Position numbers and translations under genes: made by a program. 7,889 bases of DNA, from contig CANGGC010000085.1 in NCBI GenBank assembly GCA_947453125.1, positions 1 to 7,889 of the forward strand, read 5' to 3'. Under the pieces are notes generated by a model. It made no database searches. It was given only the letters and a program-made list of their open reading frames with translations, and had not been told where the DNA came from. Numbering within the stretch: position 1 is the stretch's first letter; each line of letters opens with the position of its first letter. This DNA comes from Planctomycetaceae bacterium. Its GTDB lineage: Bacteria > Planctomycetota > Planctomycetia > Pirellulales > UBA1268. This document shows, piece after piece, positions 1 through 6,528 of this stretch.

Positions 1-1
1 G

Positions 2-136
2 CGCGGGCACGACGCGGACAACATGGAGATCCCGCAGGCAGTCGTCGCCGCAGTCGCCGAGGGCGAGTTGGAGCGTGTCAGCCACCTGGCTGCAGAGCTG
101 GAGATCTTTGCGGGAGTGGCCCGCGGATGGGACTGA
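2..136 (+). CDS. C-terminal fragment of an unidentified protein
   Basis: An open frame enters from the left edge and ends at a TGA at 134-136, giving 44 residues that finish in ARGWD. Almost every codon ends in G or C, the same bias as the clear genes in this window, so it reads as a real gene tail and not a chance frame. The fragment is rich in Ala, Glu, Val and Leu and should be largely alpha-helical, with segments such as VVAAVAEGELERVSHLAAEL. There is an in-frame ATG at 23, but the frame stays open upstream of it, so the gene probably begins outside the window. I do not recognise the family, and the fragment is too short to assign a function. Confidence 0.55.
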   Translation, partial: RGHDADNMEIPQAVVAAVAEGELERVSHLAAELEIFAGVARGWD

Positions 137-246
137 ATCGATGCCGGAATCCCGGAGATGGGAACGGCCGGAATATTTGTTGGACATGGTTTTTACACGT
201 GGTTTTCTTTGGAAACGATCGGACGGATCAGGGAGAAGAATCGACA

Positions 247-280
247 CCACGGACGGGGCACGGAGGTGCCGGGGCCGTGG
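247..280. other. Nested hairpin with symmetric internal loop
   Basis: The outer arms CCACGG (247-252) and CCGTGG (275-280) are perfectly complementary. They enclose inner arms GGCAC (257-261) and GTGCC (266-270) around a GGAG tetraloop. Between the two stems lies a symmetric 4x4 internal loop (253-256 and 271-274). A competing pairing is also possible: GGCCGT (273-278) with ACGGCC (298-303). The two folds are mutually exclusive. It could belong to a structured RNA or leader, or it could be a GC-rich coincidence. There is no adjacent T-run, so it is not a classical terminator. Confidence 0.35.
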
Positions 281-309
281 AACAAACAGGTGAGGCAACG
301 GCCAGCGGT

Positions 310-344
310 CATTCCCAGGGGCGACGAAGCCGCCGAAGGGAATG
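310..344. other. Hairpin with 7-bp outer and 4-bp inner stem
   Basis: CATTCCC (310-316) and GGGAATG (338-344) are perfect reverse complements. Inside them, GGCG (320-323) can pair with CGCC (331-334) around a 7-base loop. The outer stem is not purely GC, so composition alone explains it less easily than most inverted repeats here. It sits between two other stem-loops in a stretch with no gene. Confidence 0.35.
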
Positions 345-378
345 AGCCGAAGCGAAGCCCGAGGAAAATCTCCCGCAG

Positions 379-393
379 GGAACGGCTCGTTCC
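379..393. other. Small perfect hairpin
   Basis: GGAACG (379-384) and CGTTCC (388-393) flank a three-base loop. It is short, and worth noting only because it continues the run of stem-loops between 247 and 468. Confidence 0.25.
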
Positions 394-439
394 AGAACCC
401 GGACTGATGCCCGAGTCGGAAGCGCCACGGAGGAACGGC

Positions 440-468
440 GTGCGTCAGGCCGAGCGGCCGACACGCAC
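440..468. other. GC-rich two-part hairpin
   Basis: GTGCGT (440-445) pairs with ACGCAC (463-468). Inside, GGCC (448-451) pairs with GGCC (456-459) around a GAGC loop. A small 2x3 internal loop separates the two helices. It is the last clear stem-loop of the 247-468 cluster and is not followed by a T-run. Confidence 0.3.
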
Positions 469-837
469 CGAAAAGGCCATGCAGTTGCGAGTAAGACGCG
501 ACATGGGATGGCCTCCTGCGGAAAAAAGAGCGACGGCGGCAACGAGCTCGAGCCGTCGACTGATCACTACGGGCACGTTATCGCCCTGGTTCGCTGCCGT
601 CAAGAAATCTTTCGCAGAGAGAGTCGCCAGCCTCCAACTTCAGGCGAGCTGCCAGGTTCCCGAGACAGGTCGTCGGCAGTTCTTCCCGGACTTTCTCAGC
701 GGAGGTGTCTGCCCGTTGTGGGTGGGGGGGTGTCTAGGATGCAGTCAGAAGAGGGGTGTCGGGGCGACCGCTCCGCTGCGGGCGGCTGCGTGTTGTCTGC
801 TCTGCGGCGTGCCCTCCATCCCGTTTGAGCGAGTTTC

Positions 838-844
838 GGAGGAG
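838..844 (+). promoter_or_regulatory. Ribosome-binding site that fixes the WD40 gene start
   Basis: GGAGGAG lies 7 bases upstream of the ATG at 852. This near-consensus Shine-Dalgarno sequence supports 852 over the in-frame GTG at 756 or the later ATG at 873. Confidence 0.8.
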
Positions 845-851
845 CCACATC

Positions 852-2936
852 ATGGTCTGCCTTGACCGTCGGATGTCGATCGGGGATTCCGCGGCCAAGC
901 GGCGCGGCGCGAGCGGATGGGCGGTCAGGGGGAGGCTCGTGGTGCTCGTCATCGCGGTGGCGACGGTCACCGCCACGGCATTCCTGTCCGGACGCTCGGG
1001 GCTGACCAGGGCGGCGGAGGGCGTCGAGCCTACCTCGACGCGGGAGACGCTCGAGCCACAGGAAGAGGTCTTGCGAGGGCCGATGACCTTGGAGGAATTG
1101 CCGCTCAGAAAATGTGGGTACCCAGCCTTCAGCCCCGACGGCGCGAGACTTCTCATCGCAGGGCGGCAACTGTGGAATTCCAGTGTCGTTGACATGACCA
1201 CCGGAAAGGACCTCTTCAACGGGCTCCGGCCGGTCGCGGTCAGCCCTGCTGGCACGCGGGTGGTGGTCCTCGACGGCTCGACGGCTCGGCTCCTGGACTC
1301 AGTGACGGAGCAGGCGTTGGCGGTTCTCGAGGGGCATGGAACTTGCCAATGCCGTTTCGGAGGGCTTCATTCCGTCGGTTTCAGTCCCGATGGCACGAAG
1401 CTGGTGATTTGCTTCGACACCGAGACCCACTTGTGGGACGCGGCGACGGGGAAGACGCTGGCAGTGCTCGAGGGGCGTTTTCGCTCCTCTTCCTTCGCCT
1501 TCAGTCCAGACGGAACGCGGCTGGCAATCAGATTGGAAGGTGGCGACGAGGGCGTCGTCTGGGACTTGGCAACCGGAGAGGTGGTTGAGGTCAACGGCCT
1601 CAGGGGCAACTTGAGATTCAGCGGCGATGGCAAGCACGTGGTGTCAGAGACGCACCTCGTCATCCGATCGATCCCCCTTCGTCCGACGCGTGTAGAGCTC
1701 TTCGATGCGACGACCGGGGCATTTTTTGTGAGTGGCCATGTTCCAACTCGCCTGTCCCACACCTTCATGAGCCCGGATGGTTTGCGGCTCTTCATCAGCA
1801 GGAGCCGAGATTCGTCGAACTGGAGTGAGTTCTCCCTGCTCGACGCGGCGACGGGGGAGGAACTGGCGGTGCTCGAGGGGGACAAGCAACGGGGCTTGTC
1901 GGCGGCGTTCAGCCCCGACAGCAGGCGGCTGTCGACCTGCGACGGCTCGAAAACCCGGATCTGGGACGCGGCGACGGGGAGGGAGTTGGCGGCGCTCGAG
2001 GGGAGCCCGGGGCAGGAGGGGGACTTCGCCTTCAGCCGCGATGGCTCTCGCCTCGTAACCACTGGGGGAGCGATCCGGCTCTGGGACGTGGCGACCGGGA
2101 AGGAGCTGGCGGTGCTCGAGGGAGAAGGGGGCGGAGCCGTCGCCTTCACCCCTGATGGCACTCGTCTGGCAACCCTGAGAGGGACGACAATCCGGCTCTG
2201 GGATGCGGCGACGGGGAGGGCGCTGGTGGTGAGCGAGCAAGGCGAGAGCACTCCGCCGAGGTTTGGTTCCGAAAAGCTCCTCTTCAGCCCCGATGGCTCG
2301 CGGTTGGCGACTTTCGATGGAACAAAGACTCGTCTCTACGCCCTTTCGGGGTGGGACGCCCCTGCCATCCGGGAGCGGCTCGCTCCGATCGTGGCCGAAT
2401 GGTTCTCGGCGGACGCCACCGGCGCGGCGGTGAGCGAGCGACTCGCGGCAGCGAAGGGGACGATGGCAGCCGATGATTGGCGGGAAGCCGCAATCCTCGT
2501 GCTGAAGAGAAGCTGGCAGCGGATCGAGGAGCGGCAGGAGGAGCGGCTCGCGGCGCTCCCGCAGGCTCTTCGAACACGATCTCCTGAGACGCTCGCGTTG
2601 TTTTCCGAAGCGGTTGACCTGGCCGGCGACGACGCCCGGCGGCTCAACGAGCTCGCCCGAGGTGTGGAACTGGCAGCCGGCGAAGGGGTGGATATCCCGG
2701 CACCGCTCCTCGCAGCCGCCACGGCCGCCACCCGGCGCGGCGTCGTGTTGCAGCCCAATGACGGCGCTCTGCTCGACACGCTCGCCCATCTCCTCGCCCG
2801 TCAGGGGCAGTTTGGCGAGGCGACCGCCTTTCAGGTGAGAGCGCTCGAGCACGCGACCGCGGATCAGCGCCCCGCGATCGCCGCCTTCCTCGCGGAACTC
2901 GAAGGGAAAGCCGGGCTGACGCCAGGAGAAAAGTGA
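852..2936 (+). CDS. Membrane-anchored WD40-repeat protein with C-terminal TPR-like domain
   Basis: The protein has 694 residues from the ATG at 852, chosen for the GGAGGAG site 7 bases upstream. Residues 1-28 are short and basic, followed by a hydrophobic segment at about 29-45 (VVLVIAVATVTATAF). This should be a signal anchor or a signal peptide, placing the rest outside the cytoplasmic membrane. Residues about 88-500 form roughly ten WD40-like repeats, each built on F-SPDG-(T/S)RL followed by (L/I)WDAATG-(K/R)-x-L-A-V-LEG, enough for one large propeller or two smaller ones. Residues about 505-690 are predicted helical. The stretch from 634 to 668 (LLDTLAHLLARQGQFGEA and onward) reads as a tetratricopeptide repeat. 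WD40/TPR proteins are scaffolds with no catalytic site, and I see no kinase or protease domain. The partner and pathway are unknown. The neighbour downstream is convergent, so the gene looks monocistronic. Confidence 0.88.
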   Translation: MVCLDRRMSIGDSAAKRRGASGWAVRGRLVVLVIAVATVTATAFLSGRSGLTRAAEGVEPTSTRETLEPQEEVLRGPMTLEELPLRKCGYPAFSPDGARLLIAGRQLWNSSVVDMTTGKDLFNGLRPVAVSPAGTRVVVLDGSTARLLDSVTEQALAVLEGHGTCQCRFGGLHSVGFSPDGTKLVICFDTETHLWDAATGKTLAVLEGRFRSSSFAFSPDGTRLAIRLEGGDEGVVWDLATGEVVEVNGLRGNLRFSGDGKHVVSETHLVIRSIPLRPTRVELFDATTGAFFVSGHVPTRLSHTFMSPDGLRLFISRSRDSSNWSEFSLLDAATGEELAVLEGDKQRGLSAAFSPDSRRLSTCDGSKTRIWDAATGRELAALEGSPGQEGDFAFSRDGSRLVTTGGAIRLWDVATGKELAVLEGEGGGAVAFTPDGTRLATLRGTTIRLWDAATGRALVVSEQGESTPPRFGSEKLLFSPDGSRLATFDGTKTRLYALSGWDAPAIRERLAPIVAEWFSADATGAAVSERLAAAKGTMAADDWREAAILVLKRSWQRIEERQEERLAALPQALRTRSPETLALFSEAVDLAGDDARRLNELARGVELAAGEGVDIPAPLLAAATAATRRGVVLQPNDGALLDTLAHLLARQGQFGEATAFQVRALEHATADQRPAIAAFLAELEGKAGLTPGEK
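1435..2237 (+). repeat. About 40-bp DNA repeats inside the WD40 gene
   Basis: Near-identical DNA units encoding WDAATG-(K/R)-x-LAVLEG occur at 1435-1475, 1842-1880, 1963-2003 and 2083-2123, with a more diverged copy from 2200. Each carries a core close to GACGCGGCGACGGGGA and ends in CTCGAGGGG. The last three are spaced 120 and 117 bp apart, one WD40 blade each. Similarity at DNA level, including third codon positions, suggests recent blade duplication or gene conversion. The blades before 1435 and those between 1560 and 1800 are much more diverged. Confidence 0.75.
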
Positions 2937-2949
2937 GGGCGAAACGGAA

Positions 2950-2975
2950 GGCCGATCGAGCGCGGCCGATCGGCC
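2950..2975. terminator. Probable bidirectional terminator hairpin
   Basis: GGCCGATCG (2950-2958) and CGATCGGCC (2967-2975) form a perfect 9-bp stem around an 8-base loop. The hairpin fills most of the 41-bp gap between two convergent stop codons (ending at 2936 and at 2978), the expected place for a shared terminator. Neither side has a T-run, so it is not a canonical intrinsic terminator. In GC-rich genomes such hairpins may still halt transcription or protect the mRNA 3' ends. Confidence 0.6.
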
Positions 2976-2977
2976 CG

Positions 2978-4279
2978 TCACTTCCCGGCGCCGATTTTGT
3001 AGAGGTGCGACTTCGTGCGCAGGTAGAGGGCGCCGTCGTAGACCGCCGGGGAGGCCATGCAGCCGTCGGCGAGTTTGTTGGTCGCAAGGATGTCGTAGGG
3101 CTCGGTGGCGGAGAGGACCGTCGTTTGCCCATCTTGATCGGAGCAGTAGATCTTCCCGTCGGCGACGATCGGCGACGATGAAAACTCCCCGCCGAGGCGC
3201 TTCTGCCAGACCGCCTTGCCGGTGGCGGCGTCCAGCGCCGTGGCTGTGCCGGCATCGCCGACGATGAACAGCCGGTCGCCGAGGAGGAGCTGGCTCGAAC
3301 GCGTGCCCGAGCCCTGAGCGCTCGTCCAGGCGATCTTCGAGCCGGTGACGTCGCCGGTGCCGTCGGGATGGACGGCGAGGAGCTTCATGCCGCCGGCGGC
3401 GGTGTTGAGATACACGAGCCCCGATCGGTAGAGCGGCCGGGCCGAGGCGTTCATCCCGCCATGCTTCACCCGCCAGATCTCGGCGCCGGTGACGGGATCG
3501 TAGGCGATCGTGGCGCCGGCACTGGGAATGATCACCTGCGCGCGGCCGTCGACGTCGATCACGCTCCCGGTGCCGTAGGCCTTTTTGGCGTCACCATCGT
3601 CGGTGCCGTAGTCGATGTTGCGGTCGTGCTTCCAGGCAATGGCGCCCGTGTGCTTGTCGAGGGCAACGACATACTGCACGTCGAAGCCGTCGAAGGGAAC
3701 GATCAGCAGATCGCCATGGATGATCGGCGACGACCCGGGGCCGCGGTGGTGATCGCACCGCAGCGTCTCCTGCTTCCAGAGGATCTTGCCCGATTGAGTG
3801 TCGATCGCGGCGGTGCCTGAGCTGCCGAAATGGGCGTAGAGGGTGTGCCCCTCGAGGATCGGCGTGCAGGAAGCGGGGCTGTTGAAGGCGTGACAGAAGG
3901 CGGGCTCGTCGATCTCGAAGAGGGTGATGTCGCGGACGACCTTGCCGGTGGCGCAGTCAACGGCGATCGCCGAGAGCCGCTTGCCATCTTCGGTGGCGTT
4001 GGTCATCCAGACGGTGCCGTCGGCGATCACCGGGCTCGACCAGGCCTTCCCGGGGACGGCCGTTTTCCAGGCCACCCCCTGCTCCTCGCTCCACTCGACG
4101 GGAAGGTTTGTTTCGTGCGACACTCCATCCCCGGTCGGTCCCCGGAAACCGTTCCACGGCGTGTCGGCGGGTGCCCAGAGGCCGCAGCACGCCACGAGCA
4201 GGCCGGCGGCGACGCAGCCGCCGAGATGATGCCGCCCGGTTTTCTCTCGTGTCTTCCTTTTTGGAAACCTGAAACGCAT
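2978..4279 (-). CDS. Secreted PQQ-like beta-propeller protein (BamB-like repeat family)
   Basis: The protein has 433 residues. The N-terminus is basic, with a hydrophobic stretch at about 20-34 (GCVAAGLLVACCGLW). Two export readings are possible: a lipobox LVAC with Cys31 as the lipidated residue, or cleavage by signal peptidase I after APA (residue 38). The mature part opens with PWNGFRGPTGDG, the planctomycete W-x-x-F-R-GP signature. It contains PQQ-type propeller blades marked by D-x-x-TG-x-x-x-W, such as LDAATGKAVW, YDPVTGAEIW and LDKHTGAIAW. Databases often label such proteins outer membrane protein assembly factor BamB, but the similarity is to the repeat fold and not evidence for that role. 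I see no catalytic dehydrogenase domain. The start at 4279 has GGAG 9 bases upstream; an in-frame ATG at 4366 lacks a site and would run into the divergent gene. Confidence 0.88.
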   Translation of the reverse strand: MRFRFPKRKTREKTGRHHLGGCVAAGLLVACCGLWAPADTPWNGFRGPTGDGVSHETNLPVEWSEEQGVAWKTAVPGKAWSSPVIADGTVWMTNATEDGKRLSAIAVDCATGKVVRDITLFEIDEPAFCHAFNSPASCTPILEGHTLYAHFGSSGTAAIDTQSGKILWKQETLRCDHHRGPGSSPIIHGDLLIVPFDGFDVQYVVALDKHTGAIAWKHDRNIDYGTDDGDAKKAYGTGSVIDVDGRAQVIIPSAGATIAYDPVTGAEIWRVKHGGMNASARPLYRSGLVYLNTAAGGMKLLAVHPDGTGDVTGSKIAWTSAQGSGTRSSQLLLGDRLFIVGDAGTATALDAATGKAVWQKRLGGEFSSSPIVADGKIYCSDQDGQTTVLSATEPYDILATNKLADGCMASPAVYDGALYLRTKSHLYKIGAGK

Positions 4280-5621
4280 GCCTTGGCACTCCGCTGAAGC
4301 TGGTCCTTCCGCCACCCACCCACGCCGCGACGGAAAGAATACGGTCCGGAGCCGGGGACGAACCACCCCCGTCCGGTGCCTGCTGGCGCTTGTGCTGTTT
4401 GCAGCGTCCTTCGCGTGGCCCGCAACCGCCGGCGACTGGCCACAGATCCTCGGGCCCGATCGCAGTGGCCGCGCGGCAGCCGACGAACGCCTCGCCGACT
4501 CCTGGCCGGCCGACGGGCCGAAGGTGGCCTGGAAAAAGGGAGTTGGAAGCGGGTACGCCGGAATCGCCGTCGCCGAAGGACGGGCTTTCCTGTTTCACCG
4601 CCAGGGGGCGAAGGAAGTCGTCGAAGCCCTCGATGCCGCCACCGGCGAGACGCTCTGGAGCGCGGGGTATGCGACGACCTTCCGCCCGCAGGTGGGAGGG
4701 GGAGACGGCCCGCTCTGCGTGCCGGTCGTCGCCGGCGGCACCGTGATCACGTACGGCGCCCAGGGGGTGCTGTCGGCCCACGACGCGGCGACCGGAAAGC
4801 AACTCTGGCAGCGGCGGACGCACGAGGAGTATGACGCCCAGGAAGGCTATTTTGGCGCCGGGAGTACGCCGGTGGTGGCCGGAGGGCTCGTGATCGTCAA
4901 CGTCGGCGGGACGAAGGTCGCAGGGAAGAAGGCCGACTGCGGCGTGGTTGCCTTCCGCCTCGATTCCGGGGAGCCCGCGTGGACGGCGACAGCGGAGCCG
5001 GCAAGCTACGCGGCGCCGGTCGCGATCGAGGTTGATGGCGCGCTGCGGGTGGTGATGGTGACGCGATACCAGTGCCTGCTCCTCGATCCGGCCACCGGAA
5101 AGATCGGCTGGAGCTTCCCCTTCGGGATGCGCGGGCCGACGGTGAACGCCGCCACGCCGGTGCTCGGGGATGCGAATCACCTCCTCGTTACCGCGTCGTA
5201 CGGAATCGGCTCGGTCTATGCGTTGTTCGATGGCCGGGGAGTGAAGCCAGTGTGGGACGGCGCTGACAGCCTTGCCACGCAGTACTGCACGCCGGTCGTC
5301 GTCGGCAGCCATGCGTATGCCCTCGACGGCCGCGAGGATGGCCCGCCGGGCGATCTCAAGTGCGTCGAGACGGCGACTGGCAAGGTTGCCTGGGTTGAGA
5401 AGGGGTTTGGCTACGGGACGCTCCTCGCGGCCGATGGGAAGCTGATCGTCGTTCGCAATGATGGGAGCGTGAAGCTCGTGAAGGCGTCGCCGACGGGGCC
5501 CGAGATCCTCGCGTCGGCCCGCCCGCTGACAGGGAGCGTCCGGGCCCTCCCGGCCCTCGCAGGCGGCCGACTCTACCTGCGCGACGACAAGACGCTCGTC
5601 AGCCTCGACGTCGGGAAGTAA
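4278..5621 (+). CDS. Secreted PQQ-like beta-propeller protein, divergent paralogue
   Basis: The protein has 447 residues. After an unusually long basic leader (about 1-33), a hydrophobic core (CLLALVLFAASFAW) ends in PATA before GDWPQILGP, giving a likely signal peptidase I site after residue 51. The mature start, W-P-x-I-L-GP-x-x-SG, is the same opening motif as the neighbour's. PQQ-like blades carry D-x-x-TG-x-x-x-W, as in LDAATGETLW, HDAATGKQLW and LDPATGKIGW. The expected location is periplasm or cell surface, with a structural or binding role; no enzyme domain is visible. The ATG at 4278 is the only standard start codon ahead of the signal peptide, yet it has no clear Shine-Dalgarno sequence and overlaps the neighbour's start codon. 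The gene body is firm and the exact start is not. Confidence 0.85.
   Translation: MPWHSAEAGPSATHPRRDGKNTVRSRGRTTPVRCLLALVLFAASFAWPATAGDWPQILGPDRSGRAAADERLADSWPADGPKVAWKKGVGSGYAGIAVAEGRAFLFHRQGAKEVVEALDAATGETLWSAGYATTFRPQVGGGDGPLCVPVVAGGTVITYGAQGVLSAHDAATGKQLWQRRTHEEYDAQEGYFGAGSTPVVAGGLVIVNVGGTKVAGKKADCGVVAFRLDSGEPAWTATAEPASYAAPVAIEVDGALRVVMVTRYQCLLLDPATGKIGWSFPFGMRGPTVNAATPVLGDANHLLVTASYGIGSVYALFDGRGVKPVWDGADSLATQYCTPVVVGSHAYALDGREDGPPGDLKCVETATGKVAWVEKGFGYGTLLAADGKLIVVRNDGSVKLVKASPTGPEILASARPLTGSVRALPALAGGRLYLRDDKTLVSLDVGK
4289..4292 (-). promoter_or_regulatory. Ribosome-binding site for the minus-strand propeller gene
   Basis: On the minus strand GGAG lies 9 bases before the ATG at 4279. 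It is modest, but better than anything before the alternative ATG at 4366. It also falls inside the coding sequence of the divergent gene. Confidence 0.45.
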
Positions 5622-5657
5622 CGGTGTGGGGCCTACCCTGCCCCGCCGCGGGCCGCC

Positions 5658-5673
5658 GGAAGGAAAGCCTTCC
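5658..5673. other. Hairpin between the propeller and methyltransferase genes
   Basis: GGAAGG (5658-5663) and CCTTCC (5668-5673) form a perfect 6-bp stem with an AAAG tetraloop, 37 bases after the stop at 5621. No T-run follows. It may weaken read-through into the next gene, but the 118-bp gap does not exclude co-transcription. Confidence 0.4.
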
Positions 5674-5728
5674 CTGCCCGATGTGGCCGCGAGGCGGTAC
5701 GCTGACCAGACCGATCCAGCTCAAGCCC

Positions 5729-5732
5729 GAGG
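5729..5732 (+). promoter_or_regulatory. Ribosome-binding site that fixes the methyltransferase start
   Basis: GAGG lies 7 bases upstream of the ATG at 5740. It favours 5740 over an in-frame GTG at 5626, whose extra 38 residues are Pro/Arg/Gly-rich and unlike the enzyme. Confidence 0.65.
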
Positions 5733-5739
5733 TTTCCCG

Positions 5740-6468
5740 ATGTCGTTCTCGTCCGATCTCCGCGTTCTCTGGCACATGCTCTTCACCCCGATCAAGGGGG
5801 CGACGCATGCCGACCGGCTGAAGAGTTTTTACGAGGGACAGGCTGCCGACTACGACGGCTTCCGCGAGCGTCTCCTCAAGGGGCGAAGGGAATTGCTTGC
5901 CAGCCTCTCACCGGCCGAGGGGAGCGTGTGGGTCGATCTCGGCGGCGGGACGGGGGCCAATCTCGACGCCGCGCCGTGGCTCTCCAAATGCCGGAAGGTG
6001 TATGTCGTCGATCTCTGCGAGCCGCTCCTCGAGGAGTGCCGTCGCAGAATCACGGCCCGCGGATGGACGAACGTCGAGACCGTCGTGGCCGACGCGACGA
6101 CGTTCAAGCCCGCTGAGCCGGTCGACCTCTTAACCTGCTCCTATTCGCTGACGATGATCCCCGACTGGTTCGCCGCCATCGATCAGGCGAGGGCGATCCT
6201 CCGCGACGGTGGCACGATCGGCGTCGTCGATTTTCATGTGTCGCGGAAGTATGTCCCCGAGGGGCGCACGCGTCATTCGTGGCTGACGCGGTCGCTGATC
6301 CCGATCTGGTTCTCGACCGACAACGTCCACCCCAGCCCCGATCACCTCGCCTATCTCACCCGGCACTTCGAGCGCGTGTCGCTCGACGAGGGCATGGCGA
6401 AGCTTCCGTACGTTCCCTTTCTGAGGGCCCCCTACTACCGCTTCGTGGGACGTAAAGCCACGCGGTAG
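5740..6468 (+). CDS. btaB: BtaB-like SAM-dependent methyltransferase (betaine lipid DGTS synthesis)
   Basis: The protein has 242 residues and no signal peptide or membrane segment, so it should act at the cytoplasmic face of the membrane. BtaB trimethylates the amino group of diacylglyceryl-homoserine using S-adenosylmethionine, giving the phosphorus-free betaine lipid DGTS. The SAM-binding motif is VWVDLGGGTGANLD (63-76), and the acidic strand is VYVVDLC (88-93). Other features I associate with BtaB and the methyltransferase half of eukaryotic BTA1 are FYEGQAADYDGFRERLLKGR (30-49), CSYSLTMIP (133-141), TDN (193-195) and the C-terminal PYVPFLRAPYYRF (223-235). Length and architecture fit a free-standing BtaB. 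The partner BtaA, which makes the homoserine lipid, is not in this window. The alternative is another lipid or small-molecule N-methyltransferase, for example one acting on ornithine lipids; the C-terminal motif argues for BtaB. Family assignment rests on remembered motifs, not an alignment. Confidence 0.78.
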   Translation: MSFSSDLRVLWHMLFTPIKGATHADRLKSFYEGQAADYDGFRERLLKGRRELLASLSPAEGSVWVDLGGGTGANLDAAPWLSKCRKVYVVDLCEPLLEECRRRITARGWTNVETVVADATTFKPAEPVDLLTCSYSLTMIPDWFAAIDQARAILRDGGTIGVVDFHVSRKYVPEGRTRHSWLTRSLIPIWFSTDNVHPSPDHLAYLTRHFERVSLDEGMAKLPYVPFLRAPYYRFVGRKATR

Positions 6469-6528
6469 GGATCAGGGGGCTCCGAGGGACCGTTGATTTT
6501 TCCCGTCCCCCAACCGACGCCACCGGCC

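Larger units (their letters stand above)
137..851. other. 715-bp region without a convincing gene
   Basis: Open frames exist here, the longest being a + strand frame over 158-865, but their translations are Arg/Gly/Pro/Ser-rich, lack any recognisable domain, and have no good ribosome-binding site. That frame also overlaps the well-supported start of the next gene. The first part (about 168-220) is more AT-rich than its surroundings and could hold a promoter, but I could not pair convincing -35 and -10 boxes. The middle (247-468) carries clustered inverted repeats, listed separately. From 480 to 837 I see no feature I would defend. The last part is the leader of the WD40 gene. Confidence 0.6.

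Noticed and set aside
247..468. Group II intron or reverse-transcriptase remnant
   Set aside because: The GAAGCGAAGC-like stretch and stem-loops suggested an intron core, but I found no domain V hairpin, no boundary motifs and no reverse-transcriptase residues on either strand.
756..851. Upstream GTG start for the WD40 gene
   Set aside because: It would add 32 Cys/Arg-rich residues ahead of the signal anchor and has no better ribosome-binding site. GGAGGAG before 852 decides the start.
158..865. 235-residue + strand open frame in the left gene-free region
   Set aside because: The translation is low-complexity and Arg/Pro/Ser-rich with no domain. It has no ribosome-binding site and overlaps the better-supported start at 852. 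I treat it as a chance frame in GC-rich DNA.
1367..2251. 294-residue minus-strand open frame
   Set aside because: Antisense shadow of the WD40 repeats, rich in Ser and Pro, with no family resemblance.
1644..2981. 445-residue minus-strand open frame
   Set aside because: It lies antisense to the WD40 gene, and its repetitive LEHRQLLPRRR-type units are the mirror image of the WD40 repeats. It also crosses the terminator hairpin.
3957..5312. 451-residue minus-strand open frame across both propeller genes
   Set aside because: It is out of frame with the first propeller gene and antisense to the second. The His/Arg/Gly-rich translation has no domain.
5626..5739. N-terminal extension of the methyltransferase from GTG at 5626
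   Set aside because: The extra 38 residues are unlike any part of the enzyme family, and GAGG at 5729-5732 supports the ATG at 5740.
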